34,486 nucleotides of DNA from Rhodobacterales bacterium (GCA_008107755.1 VIRH01000053.1:1-34486), one strand, 5' to 3'; positions 7,830 through 15,647 are shown, counted from the first letter of the stretch. Made by a program: numbers and translations. Notes: generated by a model from the letters alone, not told the origin.

Positions 7830-8053
7830 AACCGCGAACAGTTGTCTGCAATTTGATCACTCTCGACGAAAGCTGCCATTCCGCATCCGGCCCCGTTCCG
7901 GACATTAGTTCATAATGCAGCGAACGCCTGCTTCCCGCCCAACCAAGGCATTTGATCAGAATGCGGCTGGCGGTAGACCTGAACATCGTGCCGAAGCCCT
8001 GCGAACCTCCGTCGTGACAGGTCAGGTCCCAGGTCAACGCCACTGCTGCTGCT

Positions 8054-9253
8054 TCACCACCAACGCGCCCGCACCTTCTCCGGCTGAATATCAAGACCCT
8101 CGATTTCGAGGCGTGTCGCGAGTTCGTGGATGGCATCCTCCAGGGCTCTGGATGCAAGCTCAATCTGTGCCCCGGCAAGAATGGCGTCTGCCACATCGAG
8201 GCAGAGCATCGCGAACGCCGGTTCGAACTGACTTTGAAGCTGTCCGTAAATCTGGATCACGGAGCGATCGGCGAGCCAAAGTCCCAAGTCCATTTCCCCG
8301 TTCACGGTCATGAACCCGCAACAGTCCCCGGCGAAGTGCACGTCTGCAACATCGCACACGACCAACCGCTGATTATTATCATCCTGGAAAACGAGAGTGA
8401 GTTTGCCTGCATGCTCGCGAAGCCAATCATTCAGAACGAAGAACGTTTCCAGAAGATGCTCACTGCTTGCCTGTTCACTCGCGTGATCCATTTCCAGGGC
8501 ACTGATCGGCTCGCGGAGCAAATCGCTCAACGAGCGATATCCAAAGAACTCGGCCGCTGCGTAGTGGCGAAGTTCGAGGTACCGATTTTTGCGGAAGTGG
8601 GCGGCGTAGCGTTTCGACCTGCCTACCCGCGCATTCAGAAAGTTATCAAACCCATCACCGGGCTTCAGCCTGGCGAACGGCGTTCGCATTTCCGCGATCA
8701 AAGCGGGACCGAACGCATGACGTTGCAGGCCGGTGTATTTTGAACCGAGACGATTGGAAACGCATAACATTTCGACTTCGTTCACGCCCACAACGTACTT
8801 GGCTGCATCGGTTGGTCGCAGACTGTGCCCTGGGTCAATGTTGATGTGCCATCCACGCGAAGAGTCGTTGTCGCCGTTGTGCCCCCCATCGAGGTCATAC
8901 ACGGCTTCGACAATCTTCTCGCGAACCTCTTGCGCTTCGTTGAGGGACAGAGGCGGCGTCAAAAGCTCGACGCCGGCGATCGCGCCGGTATCTTCGAAGT
9001 CTATCGGATCGAGATCATATTCGGGCAGCACGTAGAAACCGGGTTTCCTCTTCGCGGTCCTGGGCGCCGTCCACTTTATGCCCGTGAGCCTGGAAAGCTC
9101 ACGGGCCACGGCCTGACAGTAGGCGGGCGATGCCTCGTCCATCGCGTAACCTTCAAAACGCTTTTCGCCAAGGTCGCCAAGAATAATCTCAACCTCGAAA
9201 CCAGCGCGCCATTGCGCGCCGATTTCAGTCTTGCTCGGATTTGACTGATCCAT
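8054..9253 (-). CDS. Putative amidoligase (COOH-NH2 ligase family)
   Basis: A 399-residue protein with the ordered motifs of the amidoligase-2 group, which shares the glutamine-synthetase/gamma-glutamylcysteine-synthetase fold: GFEVEI (18-23), VELLTPPL (95-102) and GWHINID (134-140). These carry the Glu and His residues expected to bind metal and ATP. Such enzymes join a carboxylate to an amine and are predicted to modify peptides, proteins or cell-wall components; the substrate here is unknown. The start ATG 9253 has GGAA seven bases upstream and lies 12 bp after the lipoprotein stop. It is therefore the third gene of a RepC-lipoprotein-amidoligase unit. No partner peptidase or cyclotransferase gene, often found with this family, is visible. 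Confidence 0.7.
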   Translation of the reverse strand: MDQSNPSKTEIGAQWRAGFEVEIILGDLGEKRFEGYAMDEASPAYCQAVARELSRLTGIKWTAPRTAKRKPGFYVLPEYDLDPIDFEDTGAIAGVELLTPPLSLNEAQEVREKIVEAVYDLDGGHNGDNDSSRGWHINIDPGHSLRPTDAAKYVVGVNEVEMLCVSNRLGSKYTGLQRHAFGPALIAEMRTPFARLKPGDGFDNFLNARVGRSKRYAAHFRKNRYLELRHYAAAEFFGYRSLSDLLREPISALEMDHASEQASSEHLLETFFVLNDWLREHAGKLTLVFQDDNNQRLVVCDVADVHFAGDCCGFMTVNGEMDLGLWLADRSVIQIYGQLQSQFEPAFAMLCLDVADAILAGAQIELASRALEDAIHELATRLEIEGLDIQPEKVRARWW

Positions 9254-9265
9254 TTCGCGTTCCGC

Positions 9266-9706
9266 TTATTTCAGCTCGTTGAGTTTGTTTTGCAGCCGGC
9301 GCCCGTCCGGCGTTTCCAGGAGATTGAATTTGTCCTTGTTGGCGCCGGCCGGGTTGAGGAGGATCCAGTTGTCGCCGCTGACGCGGGTTCCGGCCTCCAC
9401 GGGCTGGAAAACAAGCTCGATCTGCGAGACGGGCCGGCCCTTGGTGCGGTCTTTCAGCGGATTGTTGTCGTTGACGTCTGCCGGCAGCGTCTTGCTGAAC
9501 AGGAGCCGTCCCGGTTGTTCGCTGGTGACGCGGAAGGCAAGCGTCGGCCGGGTGAATATCGCCTTCGCCGCAGTCTGCGCCGCAGGAACACTCAGGCTCG
9601 TGACGACGGACGGCTTGTTGTCGGAGGAGAAGCCGGAAGGCCCTCCGGCCGTCTGACAGGCCGAAAGGGAGAGCGCGGCGGCAATCGCAAGAATGGTTTT
9701 TCTCAT
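9266..9706 (-). CDS. Small lipoprotein of unknown function
   Basis: A 146-residue protein with a classical lipoprotein signal peptide. MRKTILAIAAALSLSAC contains the lipobox LSAC with Cys17 as the lipidation site. The mature part (for example RPTLAFRVTSEQPGRLLFSK and SQIELVFQPVEAGTRVSGDN) looks like a small beta-rich envelope domain. It is followed by a C-terminal LLETPDGRRLQNKLNELK helix. ATG 9706 lies 13 bp after the RepC-like stop, with AGGA about nine bases upstream, and the amidoligase begins 12 bp further on. An envelope location next to an amidoligase would suit a shared role in cell-surface modification, but this is inference. Confidence 0.7.
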   Translation of the reverse strand: MRKTILAIAAALSLSACQTAGGPSGFSSDNKPSVVTSLSVPAAQTAAKAIFTRPTLAFRVTSEQPGRLLFSKTLPADVNDNNPLKDRTKGRPVSQIELVFQPVEAGTRVSGDNWILLNPAGANKDKFNLLETPDGRRLQNKLNELK

Positions 9707-9719
9707 GGGGTCTGGTCCT

Positions 9720-11279
9720 TTAGCTGGAGAAAGTTCGGGTCACTTCCCGCGTCGCGGAAAACAGGGGGAGCGGACTGTCAGGGCCGGCCGGCATGCCGGC
9801 CGCCGGAACGGGTTCGCCTTGACAGGAAGCGGGGGCTGGCCCCCTCGCCTTCGCGCTGTCAGCCTGGCCGTCCGGCCAGTCCGATTGCGGCTGGAATTCC
9901 GGGCGGCGAGACAGCCCGAAGATGCTGCGATGAAGCCGCAAGGTTCCGCTTTCGGCGCGGTCCATCATTCCGCGAACGAACCCGCCGGCGTTGCGAACCG
10001 GCTTCACCGGATCGGTGAGCCGGCGCTCCGCGATCACGACGCACACGGCGGCGGCAGCGGGGCTGATTTTCTGCCGGATCTGCTTCCACAGCGCCGGGCT
10101 AATTCCGAGAAAGTCGGCGGCACGATCGCTCGCCCGGGCTATCGCGGCCCATGTTATGGCCCCCTGCCCTGCCTCGTCGCGGATGATCTCCTGCATCATT
10201 TCGCTGGCGGCGCTCATCACATGGTCGATCGTGACGTGCTCGATGCCGGTGCCGGCGTCATCTTCGGGCGGTTCTGCTCGGCTCCGCGGCTTCGCCCTCC
10301 CCCCTTCTTCCATGCCGCCCGCGCCAGCGGGCTCCGTTTGAAGGATAATTTCATCGCCGTCAGGCGATGGCCGATTGAGCGGGCTCTCATTTGAGCCATG
10401 TCCAGCGTCGTGAAGCTCGTGCGCGCCCAGCTCGTTACAAATTCCGTCAGGAATCTGACTTGGATGTATCTTTGTATTTAGTCGGAAGTTTTGTTCCGAC
10501 TGGTCGGAACTTTCATCAGTTCCAGACAAGGTTGGCGGCGTCTTCAAGGTCTCCCTGAGACGCCGGCACATGTCGTCGAGCTCAAGTGCGATCTCGCAAA
10601 GATGCGCCGCGGTGAGCTTCGCGGGAAAGGATCTTGGCAACGTCCGCAGGAGCCCGGCCGCGGCTCGGGTCACCGCGTTGTCCCTGCCCCAGCTCGCAGC
10701 CATCTTGAGCCCGTCCTTCAGAAGACGACGGCAAGAGTGAATGACGGCAAGTCGGTCGTTGCGCAGTTGCAGTTCCAGGCGCTCTGCCGTTGCCTTTTCA
10801 ACGATCTCTGCATAGCGCTCGATAAGCGGGGTGAGATCGGGTCCGAAGGCAAACTGCAAAACGTTCTGCTTGTTACGTTTTCCGTATCGGCGCCGATTGC
10901 CGCTGTCGCGCCAGGTCAGCAGCCCCAGCCGGGCAAGCGACCGCTCATAGTTGTTGATCTGCTTTTCGCTGACATTGAGGGCCTGGGCGATCGACTTCAC
11001 CGACGCGTAGACAACAGGTATCTGCCCGGCCAACCAGTCATGGTCAAAGGTCCGGGCAATCAGAAACTCCAGATAAACGAGAAGATTGTTGCCAAGCCCG
11101 AGAGACTTTCGCGCGCCCTTGAGAAGCTTCAAAACCTCCCAGCGGGTTACGCCATCCGGCAGGCCGGGAGACGGGGGGAAATTGCCCCTCCCATAGAAGT
11201 CCCGGCCGGCCGCTGCCGGCGTCACGGTGCGTGCGGTGTGATCGTGCGTGTATTCCAGATGCCCCAAAAGAGTCCCCAT
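9720..11279 (-). CDS. RepC-like plasmid replication initiator (solitary)
   Basis: A 519-residue protein with the two-part layout of RepC. The N-terminal winged-helix region (about 50-190) includes VYASVKSIAQALNVSEKQIN and LGLLTWRDSGNRRRYGKR. A low-complexity linker rich in Pro/Ser/Glu follows. The C-terminal domain ends RNAGGFVRGMMDRAESGTLR, the hallmark phrase GGY/FxRxMxDRAxxGxLxLxxS of RepC. In repABC replicons RepC starts replication at an origin usually inside its own gene. Here RepA and RepB are absent upstream; a divergent M48 protease gene occupies that side. The start at 11279 has a weak ribosome site, so the true start could differ. It is divergent in sequence from the second RepC at 33414, with a longer C-terminal tail. 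Confidence 0.82.
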   Translation of the reverse strand: MGTLLGHLEYTHDHTARTVTPAAAGRDFYGRGNFPPSPGLPDGVTRWEVLKLLKGARKSLGLGNNLLVYLEFLIARTFDHDWLAGQIPVVYASVKSIAQALNVSEKQINNYERSLARLGLLTWRDSGNRRRYGKRNKQNVLQFAFGPDLTPLIERYAEIVEKATAERLELQLRNDRLAVIHSCRRLLKDGLKMAASWGRDNAVTRAAAGLLRTLPRSFPAKLTAAHLCEIALELDDMCRRLRETLKTPPTLSGTDESSDQSEQNFRLNTKIHPSQIPDGICNELGAHELHDAGHGSNESPLNRPSPDGDEIILQTEPAGAGGMEEGGRAKPRSRAEPPEDDAGTGIEHVTIDHVMSAASEMMQEIIRDEAGQGAITWAAIARASDRAADFLGISPALWKQIRQKISPAAAAVCVVIAERRLTDPVKPVRNAGGFVRGMMDRAESGTLRLHRSIFGLSRRPEFQPQSDWPDGQADSAKARGPAPASCQGEPVPAAGMPAGPDSPLPLFSATREVTRTFSS

Positions 11280-11380
11280 GCCAGCAACCTGACGCTGTGG
11301 ACACCGATCAGAAAAGAGCCATCTTTGATTGCATGGCTGTTGCCTGATGGAAGGAATAGGGTTAAGTAAATCCCGTCTTG

Positions 11381-11402
11381 GATTGTTCTTCGGAACAATC
11401 CG
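11381..11402 (+). other. Perfect hairpin with UUCG tetraloop
   Basis: GGATTGTTC-TTCG-GAACAATCC forms a 9-bp perfect stem closed by C(UUCG)G, an exceptionally stable tetraloop on the plus-strand RNA, and is followed by GTTTTCC. It lies about 100 bp upstream of the repC-like start. It could be a weak terminator or a structural element of an RNA antisense to the repC leader. Confidence 0.6.
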
Positions 11403-11429
11403 TTTTCCTTGTGTCCGATCCGGAAGGTG

Positions 11430-11521
11430 CTGGGAATTCCTGACTAGGCTGTGATGGGCCTAAGTTCATGTTATGTTAGGTGAACGAAACAGGCGCCCCC
11501 ACCAGGGCGCCTGTTTTTTTT
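11430..11521 (+). ncRNA. Candidate counter-transcribed RNA (ctRNA/incA-like) antisense to the repC-like leader
   Basis: No open reading frame explains the strong plus-strand terminator at 11487-11521. In repABC plasmids a small RNA of about 50-120 nt is transcribed against the repC leader, pointing away from repC and ending in a strong terminator; the geometry here is the same. The 5' end is a guess. A possible -10-like TATGTT sits near 11472, but no convincing -35 was found. The call rests on position and terminator only. Confidence 0.35.
11487..11521 (+). terminator. Strong rho-independent terminator
   Basis: A 12-bp perfect stem (AAACAGGCGCCC / GGGCGCCTGTTT) with a 6-nt loop is followed by five further T residues on the plus strand. 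The T-run is only on this side, so it stops plus-strand transcripts starting between the repC-like gene and this point. It may also insulate the M48 protease gene. Confidence 0.85.
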
Positions 11522-11806
11522 CGTCCACCGGCGAACATTTGAGGTGACATATTCGGGGGCACTTGAGAATTTGTTTCAAGATTTTTTGCGTTTTTCGTAG
11601 TTTTATCTGTGAAGTAATCTTAAATTGTACGAGTTTATACAAACTTGGCTATTCCTATACAATCGCGTTACAACCATCGAATCAAGTTGATGACGTCGTA
11701 AGTTGTTAACTTACATGTTCTATTACATGATCGTATATCGATAAATACTTGCCGTAAAAATCAACCAATGATAGTATTTAGGTCAGAATTTGTTGGATGA
11801 CCTGAT

Positions 11807-12682
11807 ATGAAAATCTTACTCAGAGTTGCAATCATCGAAGCGGTCAGGGCGCTGACCCTACTGTTCGCGGCCGTGTCCGCGTTCTTCATGACCACCCTTG
11901 CTATCAATATTCTCAATGTGCCCTACACCCTCCTCTACGGCGACAATGGCCTGAGCGATTTGCAGGGCATTTCCATCTGTCTGTCTCTGGCCTTGTTACC
12001 AGCCGTTTTCGTCGCCTATTTCCCCTCATTCGCGGCCAGTGCGTTCGATGTGCGGTCGGCCACACGCCGGCTGTCTCAGCGCGAAACGGAGCTGATAAAA
12101 AAGATTGAGGAAAAGCTCTCGGAGAGTGCGGCAAAGGCAAAGATCAAGCTGCCCGTCATCGTCTGGCGCGTCCAGGACACGGGCGAGTTCAATGCCTGGG
12201 CTTACGCGCACAATCGCGTTTGTTTCACGAAGGGCATCCTGCACAAATATGGGGATACGCCCAAAGGCATCGAGCGCCTTGCCGGAATTGCCGCCCATGA
12301 GATCGGCCACCTGCGCCACTGGGATACTCGCATCCTCATGTTCGTTCACTACCTCGGCTTGCCGGTAAGCTTTGGCATCCATCTGGCGAATGCGACCGTA
12401 AACAGGATCCCGTTTATCGGCCTCATCTCAACCGTCGTGACGATCATTTTCCGCATTCCGCTGGATATCGCGCACATCCTCTCAGGGTCCACATCCCAGC
12501 TTCAGGAGTACCAGGCGGACAGGTTTGCCGCGAAGCTCATGAATGGCGTTGGTGTTGCGGACGAGCTGGACGACATGACCCATCGGGAAGAAGTCAAGCG
12601 CATGACCTATGCCGAATGGGCGCTGCGCACCCATCCGCCAAGCGAGCTGCGTCACGACGAGCTGACGCGCCAAGCCCGGTAA
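11807..12682 (+). CDS. M48-family membrane zinc metallopeptidase (HtpX-like)
   Basis: A 291-residue protein. Two hydrophobic segments at the N-terminus (about 11-36 and 53-77) anchor it in the inner membrane. The catalytic motif is HEIGH (164-168), with H164 and H168 as zinc ligands and E165 as general base. The third ligand is E234 in LQEYQADRFAAKL, the ExxAD-type helix of the M48 family. Two further hydrophobic stretches lie between them. HtpX-like enzymes degrade damaged membrane proteins on the cytoplasmic face. ATG 11807 is preceded by a GGATGACC stretch. It is transcribed divergently from the repC-like gene, across the AT-rich region. It is probably a plasmid-borne stress or quality-control protease; no partner is evident. 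Confidence 0.9.
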   Translation: MKILLRVAIIEAVRALTLLFAAVSAFFMTTLAINILNVPYTLLYGDNGLSDLQGISICLSLALLPAVFVAYFPSFAASAFDVRSATRRLSQRETELIKKIEEKLSESAAKAKIKLPVIVWRVQDTGEFNAWAYAHNRVCFTKGILHKYGDTPKGIERLAGIAAHEIGHLRHWDTRILMFVHYLGLPVSFGIHLANATVNRIPFIGLISTVVTIIFRIPLDIAHILSGSTSQLQEYQADRFAAKLMNGVGVADELDDMTHREEVKRMTYAEWALRTHPPSELRHDELTRQAR

Positions 12683-12815
12683 AGCCTTCCTCGCATTGTG
12701 CTCCGACCTTGATCCGATCGGCCGCTAACGCGGTGCCGATCTGGACTGACTCCCTGCTGCACTTCGAACCTCCCTCGTCGTGCGCCTCCCCCTTCACTGA
12801 ACAAAGGCTCGCAAC

Positions 12816-13367
12816 ATGACTGTCACCGTCTTTCCCTTCCGCCCAAAAAGCCCGAAGCCTGCCGAACCAAGAACTTGGTGGGCGCCTGTAAACTTCGTCT
12901 TCGATGACGGTACAGAACTGTCCCTTCCCCTGGCTGAGAAGGTGATCCACTTTCTGGAGAAACACCTCTGGGCCGAAGAGAGCAAAAAGCACTTCATCAT
13001 CGTGGAGACGTTTGAAGAGATCGTGGCAATCAACGTCAGACGCCTGAGCCACTGGACCCCGGACATGGAAGAGCTCGGGCTCTTGGAAACCGTTGAGCGA
13101 CGGGAAGAGGATGAAGACGAACCCGCGCCGGTTTCCGTTCACTGCGCCAACCTGGCCGAACCGATCCAGCTTTGGTGTGCGGCAGAAGAAGCGTCGGCGG
13201 ACATCAAGCCCGTTCAAACCGCAATGCTTGATCTTGACGATGCGGACCTGCAGGACCGGCCATTTTTGAAGGTCCTGGACTCAAGCCTGCAGCCGCATTT
13301 TTTCCGGACCGCCAGCGTCCTCTTGTTCCGGGTTCCGACGTGGATCGTTCCGGACGTCTTAGACTGA
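12816..13367 (+). CDS. Hypothetical acidic protein
   Basis: A 183-residue soluble protein with no domain I recognise. It begins with a Pro/Lys stretch (FRPKSPKPAEPRTWW). A strongly acidic segment (ERREEDEDEPAP) follows near residues 95-107. The C-terminal half is mostly Asp/Leu-rich and ends in a hydrophobic segment (TASVLLFRVPTWIVPDVLD). An AAAGG ribosome site precedes ATG 12816. It follows the M48 protease by 133 bp in the same direction, so the two may share a transcript. G+C-rich third positions support coding in this frame. Confidence 0.55.
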   Translation: MTVTVFPFRPKSPKPAEPRTWWAPVNFVFDDGTELSLPLAEKVIHFLEKHLWAEESKKHFIIVETFEEIVAINVRRLSHWTPDMEELGLLETVERREEDEDEPAPVSVHCANLAEPIQLWCAAEEASADIKPVQTAMLDLDDADLQDRPFLKVLDSSLQPHFFRTASVLLFRVPTWIVPDVLD

Positions 13368-13415
13368 TCCGTCCGTCGCACCGCAATATCCCCCAAACGT
13401 ACAGAGAATAAGAAC

Positions 13416-13481
13416 ATGGCCGATTGGCTCGATGTGTGGTCCATCCTGGGAAAGGAGAAGGCCCTGAACCGGTCCGGATAA
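13416..13481 (+). pseudogene. Possible 21-codon remnant or micro-ORF
   Basis: ATG GCC GAT TGG CTC runs for 21 codons to TAA within the otherwise empty 13368-13564 spacer. The ribosome site is weak. It may be the truncated start of a lost gene; nothing else supports it. Confidence 0.15.
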
Positions 13482-13564
13482 ACCATTCAGCTTTTGCACA
13501 AACCGGATGACCCATTTCCACTATAAATGTCTGAATAGACTTGGAGTTCATCAAACCAAGCACA

Positions 13565-14107
13565 TTATTCGGCTATCAAAGCTTTCGCGCTCTGGATGGG
13601 TAGAAAGAGTCTAAGCGGGCGACTTTCTAGCTTTGTGAAACCGTAGCTCGTGTAAAGCGCCAGCCGCTGATCGGTCGCATCCTGGTCTCCGCAATCCAAA
13701 ATATCCAAGAGTACAACAGCGATTCCGAGTGAGTCAGACGCACGGGCTAAGTTCTTAAGGGCTTCAACAAGCAAAATCCCACCGAGGCCATTCCTCTGGT
13801 ATCGCTGATCAACGCCAATCATCGAAATGAAGGCGGCAGGAATGTAACCGTGCCTCGGCCGCGAGCGAGCATACTTTTTGGGAAGCTCGCTATAAGCAAC
13901 TGTATGGGCGTTGACGGCGTAGAAACCCAGCAATTGCTCGTCCGCGTCGAGCAACACAAAAACCCGAACATTACCGGCGCTCTGGAGCTTGTTGGCAGTC
14001 TTCTTAAAATAATTGTCGACCTGTTCGACACCACATGAAAAAGCCGTTCGATCGTGTCTATCCGGATCGAACGGCTCGAATCTGAGCGGCCGCGTTATCC
14101 TAGTCAC
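13565..14107 (-). CDS. GNAT acetyltransferase toxin (TacT-like)
   Basis: A 180-residue GNAT enzyme of the toxin class that acetylates the amino acid on charged tRNA and so blocks translation. Visible features are FSCGVEQVDNYF (23-34), typical of TacT/AtaT relatives, the acetyl-CoA motif A (GVDQRYQRNGLGGILL, 98-113, with R-N-G-L-G), and the motif-B helix LYTSYGF (151-157) with Tyr152/Tyr155. GTG 14107 is the start because it overlaps the antitoxin stop as GTGACTAG, the usual coupled arrangement. A longer frame upstream would run through the antitoxin gene. Toxicity is held back by the neighbouring DUF1778 antitoxin, which also helps repress the operon. Confidence 0.9.
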   Translation of the reverse strand: MTRITRPLRFEPFDPDRHDRTAFSCGVEQVDNYFKKTANKLQSAGNVRVFVLLDADEQLLGFYAVNAHTVAYSELPKKYARSRPRHGYIPAAFISMIGVDQRYQRNGLGGILLVEALKNLARASDSLGIAVVLLDILDCGDQDATDQRLALYTSYGFTKLESRPLRLFLPIQSAKALIAE

Positions 14108-14411
14108 TGTCGGCAACCATCTCCTTATGCAACCTTGAAGCGGCCATAAGCTTCTCGTTCGGAGCGGCTGGACGCTCAAGAGCGTCAAAGAACGCAACAT
14201 GGTCAACCGGCGCTAAGACTGTACGTTCGTGCGCCGCAATCACATCTTGCGCCCGGAGCAATGCCGCATTGGTTGTGAACGTACTAAGGTCCATGCCGGA
14301 GAGTTCAGCAGCCTTTTCGATGGCAGCTTTAATTGAGGCTTTCGTGCGGATATTCAGCCTGGCATCGCTCTTCTCAGGCTGAGAAGAAGCGAGATCCGTT
14401 GATCCCAGCAT
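14100..14411 (-). CDS. DUF1778 ribbon-helix-helix antitoxin (TacA-like)
   Basis: A 103-residue antitoxin. ARLNIRTKASIKAAIEKAAE gives the strand and first helix of a ribbon-helix-helix domain. LSGMDLSTFTTNAALLRAQD is the second helix typical of DUF1778. The C-terminal tail (VDHVAFFDALERPAAPNEKL) is the toxin-binding region seen in TacA homologues. It is the first gene of the operon and its stop overlaps the toxin start. It should bind the 14459-14479 operator as a dimer, most strongly in complex with the toxin. Confidence 0.9.
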   Translation of the reverse strand: MLGSTDLASSQPEKSDARLNIRTKASIKAAIEKAAELSGMDLSTFTTNAALLRAQDVIAAHERTVLAPVDHVAFFDALERPAAPNEKLMAASRLHKEMVADSD

Positions 14412-14458
14412 ATTCGCCTCCTTTGGGCAGGTGGTTTGAAGGGCAAGCTGGTTATTAA

Positions 14459-14479
14459 TGTACGTCTATTAGACGCACA
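14459..14479. promoter_or_regulatory. Operator of the GNAT/DUF1778 operon
   Basis: This 21-bp dyad has arms TGT.CGTCTA and TAGACG.ACA around a single central T, with only one non-complementary pair. It lies 48 bp upstream of the antitoxin ATG, where the promoter should be. Ribbon-helix-helix antitoxins bind such palindromes, so autoregulation is likely. Confidence 0.7.
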
Positions 14480-14597
14480 TTTCAAGTTCGAGTTTGAGGC
14501 TTCCAGCAAGCGTCAGTTCGCGAAGCCCCCTCGGCCTTAACCAACGCGTTAAGTGGTTGCGAAAGTCAGATCAAATGCATCTACAAACTTGCCTAAA

Positions 14598-15392
14598 GGG
14601 CACTGTAACGTTAACCGGACATCGATCAAAATGTGGGATCTGGCGGAATGACCAGATTTACGCGTGATCCTCTTTATCATCGCCATCGATTTCCAGCGGA
14701 GGTGATTCCCCAAGCCGTTTGGCTCTATTTCCGGTTTCCGCTCAGCCTGCGGATGGTCGAGGATCTGCTGGCAGCGCGTGGTGTCATCGTCTCTCATCAG
14801 ACCGTTCGACTTTGGGCTGAGAAATTCGGAGGCGATCTGCCGGCAGGCTCGGCGACAAATGGTATCTTGATGAGGTTGTCATCACCATTGGTGGAAAGAA
14901 ACACTGGCTTTGGCGGGCCGTCGATCAGGACGGCTTTGTTCTCGACGTGCTGGTGCAAAGTCGCCGCAATGCCAAGGCTGCGAAACGTTTGATGCGCAAG
15001 ATCCTGAAAGGGCAAGGCCGTTCGCCGCGTGTGATGATCACCGACAAGCTGCGCTCCTATGGCGCGGCGAAGCGGGAGATCATGCCCGGCGTCGAGCATC
15101 GCTATCACAAGGGATTGAACAATCGGGCGGAAAACTCTCATCAGCCCGTCCGACGACGGGAGAGGATCATGAAGCGCTTCAAGTCAGCGCGACAGCTTCA
15201 GTGTTTCGTGTCCATCCACGACCCGATCGCAACCCTCTTTCACATTCCCCGCCACGATATTCCATCCGCCCACCATCGCGAACTGCGAACAGCAGCCATG
15301 AAAACGTGGCACCAAATTGCACGCCTTCACGCCGCATGAACCAGTGCTTCACGCCCAGATGTTGGTTTCAAGGCGTTAAGTTTACAGTGCCC
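14598..15392 (+). mobile_element. IS6-family insertion sequence with frameshifted transposase
   Basis: The element of about 795 bp is bounded by inverted repeats starting GGGCACTGTAA on both ends (14598 and, inverted, ending at 15392). This is the short terminal-repeat type used by IS6 elements. No 8-bp target duplication is evident (flanks TGCCTAAA and CTTCAAGT), which suggests later deletion or recombination, common for IS6 elements that form cointegrates. Its right end cuts a transglutaminase-like gene. Confidence 0.8.
14648..15339 (+). pseudogene. IS6-family transposase, frameshifted
   Basis: The N-terminal part starts at ATG 14648 (MTRFTRDPLYHRHRFP, then VIPQAVWLYFRFPLSLRMVE) and runs to about 14845 in one frame. 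The DDE core continues in another frame: the codons for LGDKWYLDEVVITI begin near 14852, then VMITDKLRSYGAAKRE and NNRAENSHQPVRRRER follow. A small deletion of some 25 bases in the FARxxRRRxAG segment best explains the break. The IS6 DDE residues are otherwise recognisable. It is related to, but clearly different from, the intact IS6-type transposase at 25191. The C-terminus is also altered after CFVSIHDPIA. Confidence 0.85.
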
Positions 15393-15393
15393 C

Positions 15394-15521
15394 TTCAAGT
15401 CATGTGAAATGAGCCGAAGGTCGGGCGCTTCACGCGGGCGCAGCAGCATCCGGTGAGATCCGAGCAGGACCGGCTGTCGGTAGCGGTATGCCGTAGCGTG
15501 ATATGTGCTCAGCCTTGTCAT
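15394..15521 (-). pseudogene. Transglutaminase-family protein, N-terminal fragment cut by IS6
   Basis: ATG 15521, with GAGG seven bases upstream, opens a frame of 42 residues beginning MTRLSTYHATAYRYRQPVLL, followed by SHRMLLRPREAPDLRLISHD. This is the characteristic N-terminal beta domain of bacterial transglutaminase-like proteins (H-x-T-x-Y-x-Y, then G.HRl.LRPR). The catalytic Cys-His-Asp domain is lost where the IS6 right end begins. It lay 126 bp downstream of the glucan-synthase-like gene on the same strand, so the two probably formed one functional unit before the insertion. Confidence 0.8.
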
Positions 15522-15647
15522 GGGGCGGCCTCAGGCGTTGGAAGCTGGAATGCGGCCCGAGAGGGCAGGACAGCGGCCAAGCCCGTGCTGTCATGACGTG
15601 CACAGAGAGGATGGACCGAATAGACAGTTCTTGTTCCGGGCCTCGGG

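Larger units (their letters stand above)
11280..11806. other. Intergenic region between divergent repC-like and M48 protease genes
   Basis: About 530 bp with no protein gene. The left half contains a UUCG hairpin and a strong plus-strand terminator, described separately. The right half (about 11560-11800) is markedly AT-rich. It holds the inverted repeat GTAAGTT-GTT-AACTTAC (11698-11714) and TTGTA/TACAA arms near 11625-11643. Both promoters of the divergent genes must lie here. I did not find the classic 16-bp parS palindrome GTTNNNNGCNNNNAAC. Confidence 0.5.

Noticed and set aside
6897..7922. Similar segments CCGACATTAGTTTGCAGCGG and CCGGACATTAGTT..ATGCAGCG flanking the hypothetical gene
   Set aside because: The match is short and imperfect with no inverted termini or target duplication, so a mobile element is not supported; they may be dispersed intergenic repeats.
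9290..10394. Plus-strand frames of 242 and 233 codons
   Set aside because: They lie opposite the lipoprotein and RepC-like genes, have Arg/Pro/Gly-rich composition typical of reverse frames, and show no domain.
11280..12682. repA/repB next to the RepC-like gene
   Set aside because: The upstream neighbour is a divergent M48 protease; no ParA- or ParB-like frame exists in the window.
12594..13217. Minus-strand frame of 207 codons
   Set aside because: It is opposite the end of the M48 gene and the hypothetical gene at 12816; it lacks a ribosome site and recognisable sequence.
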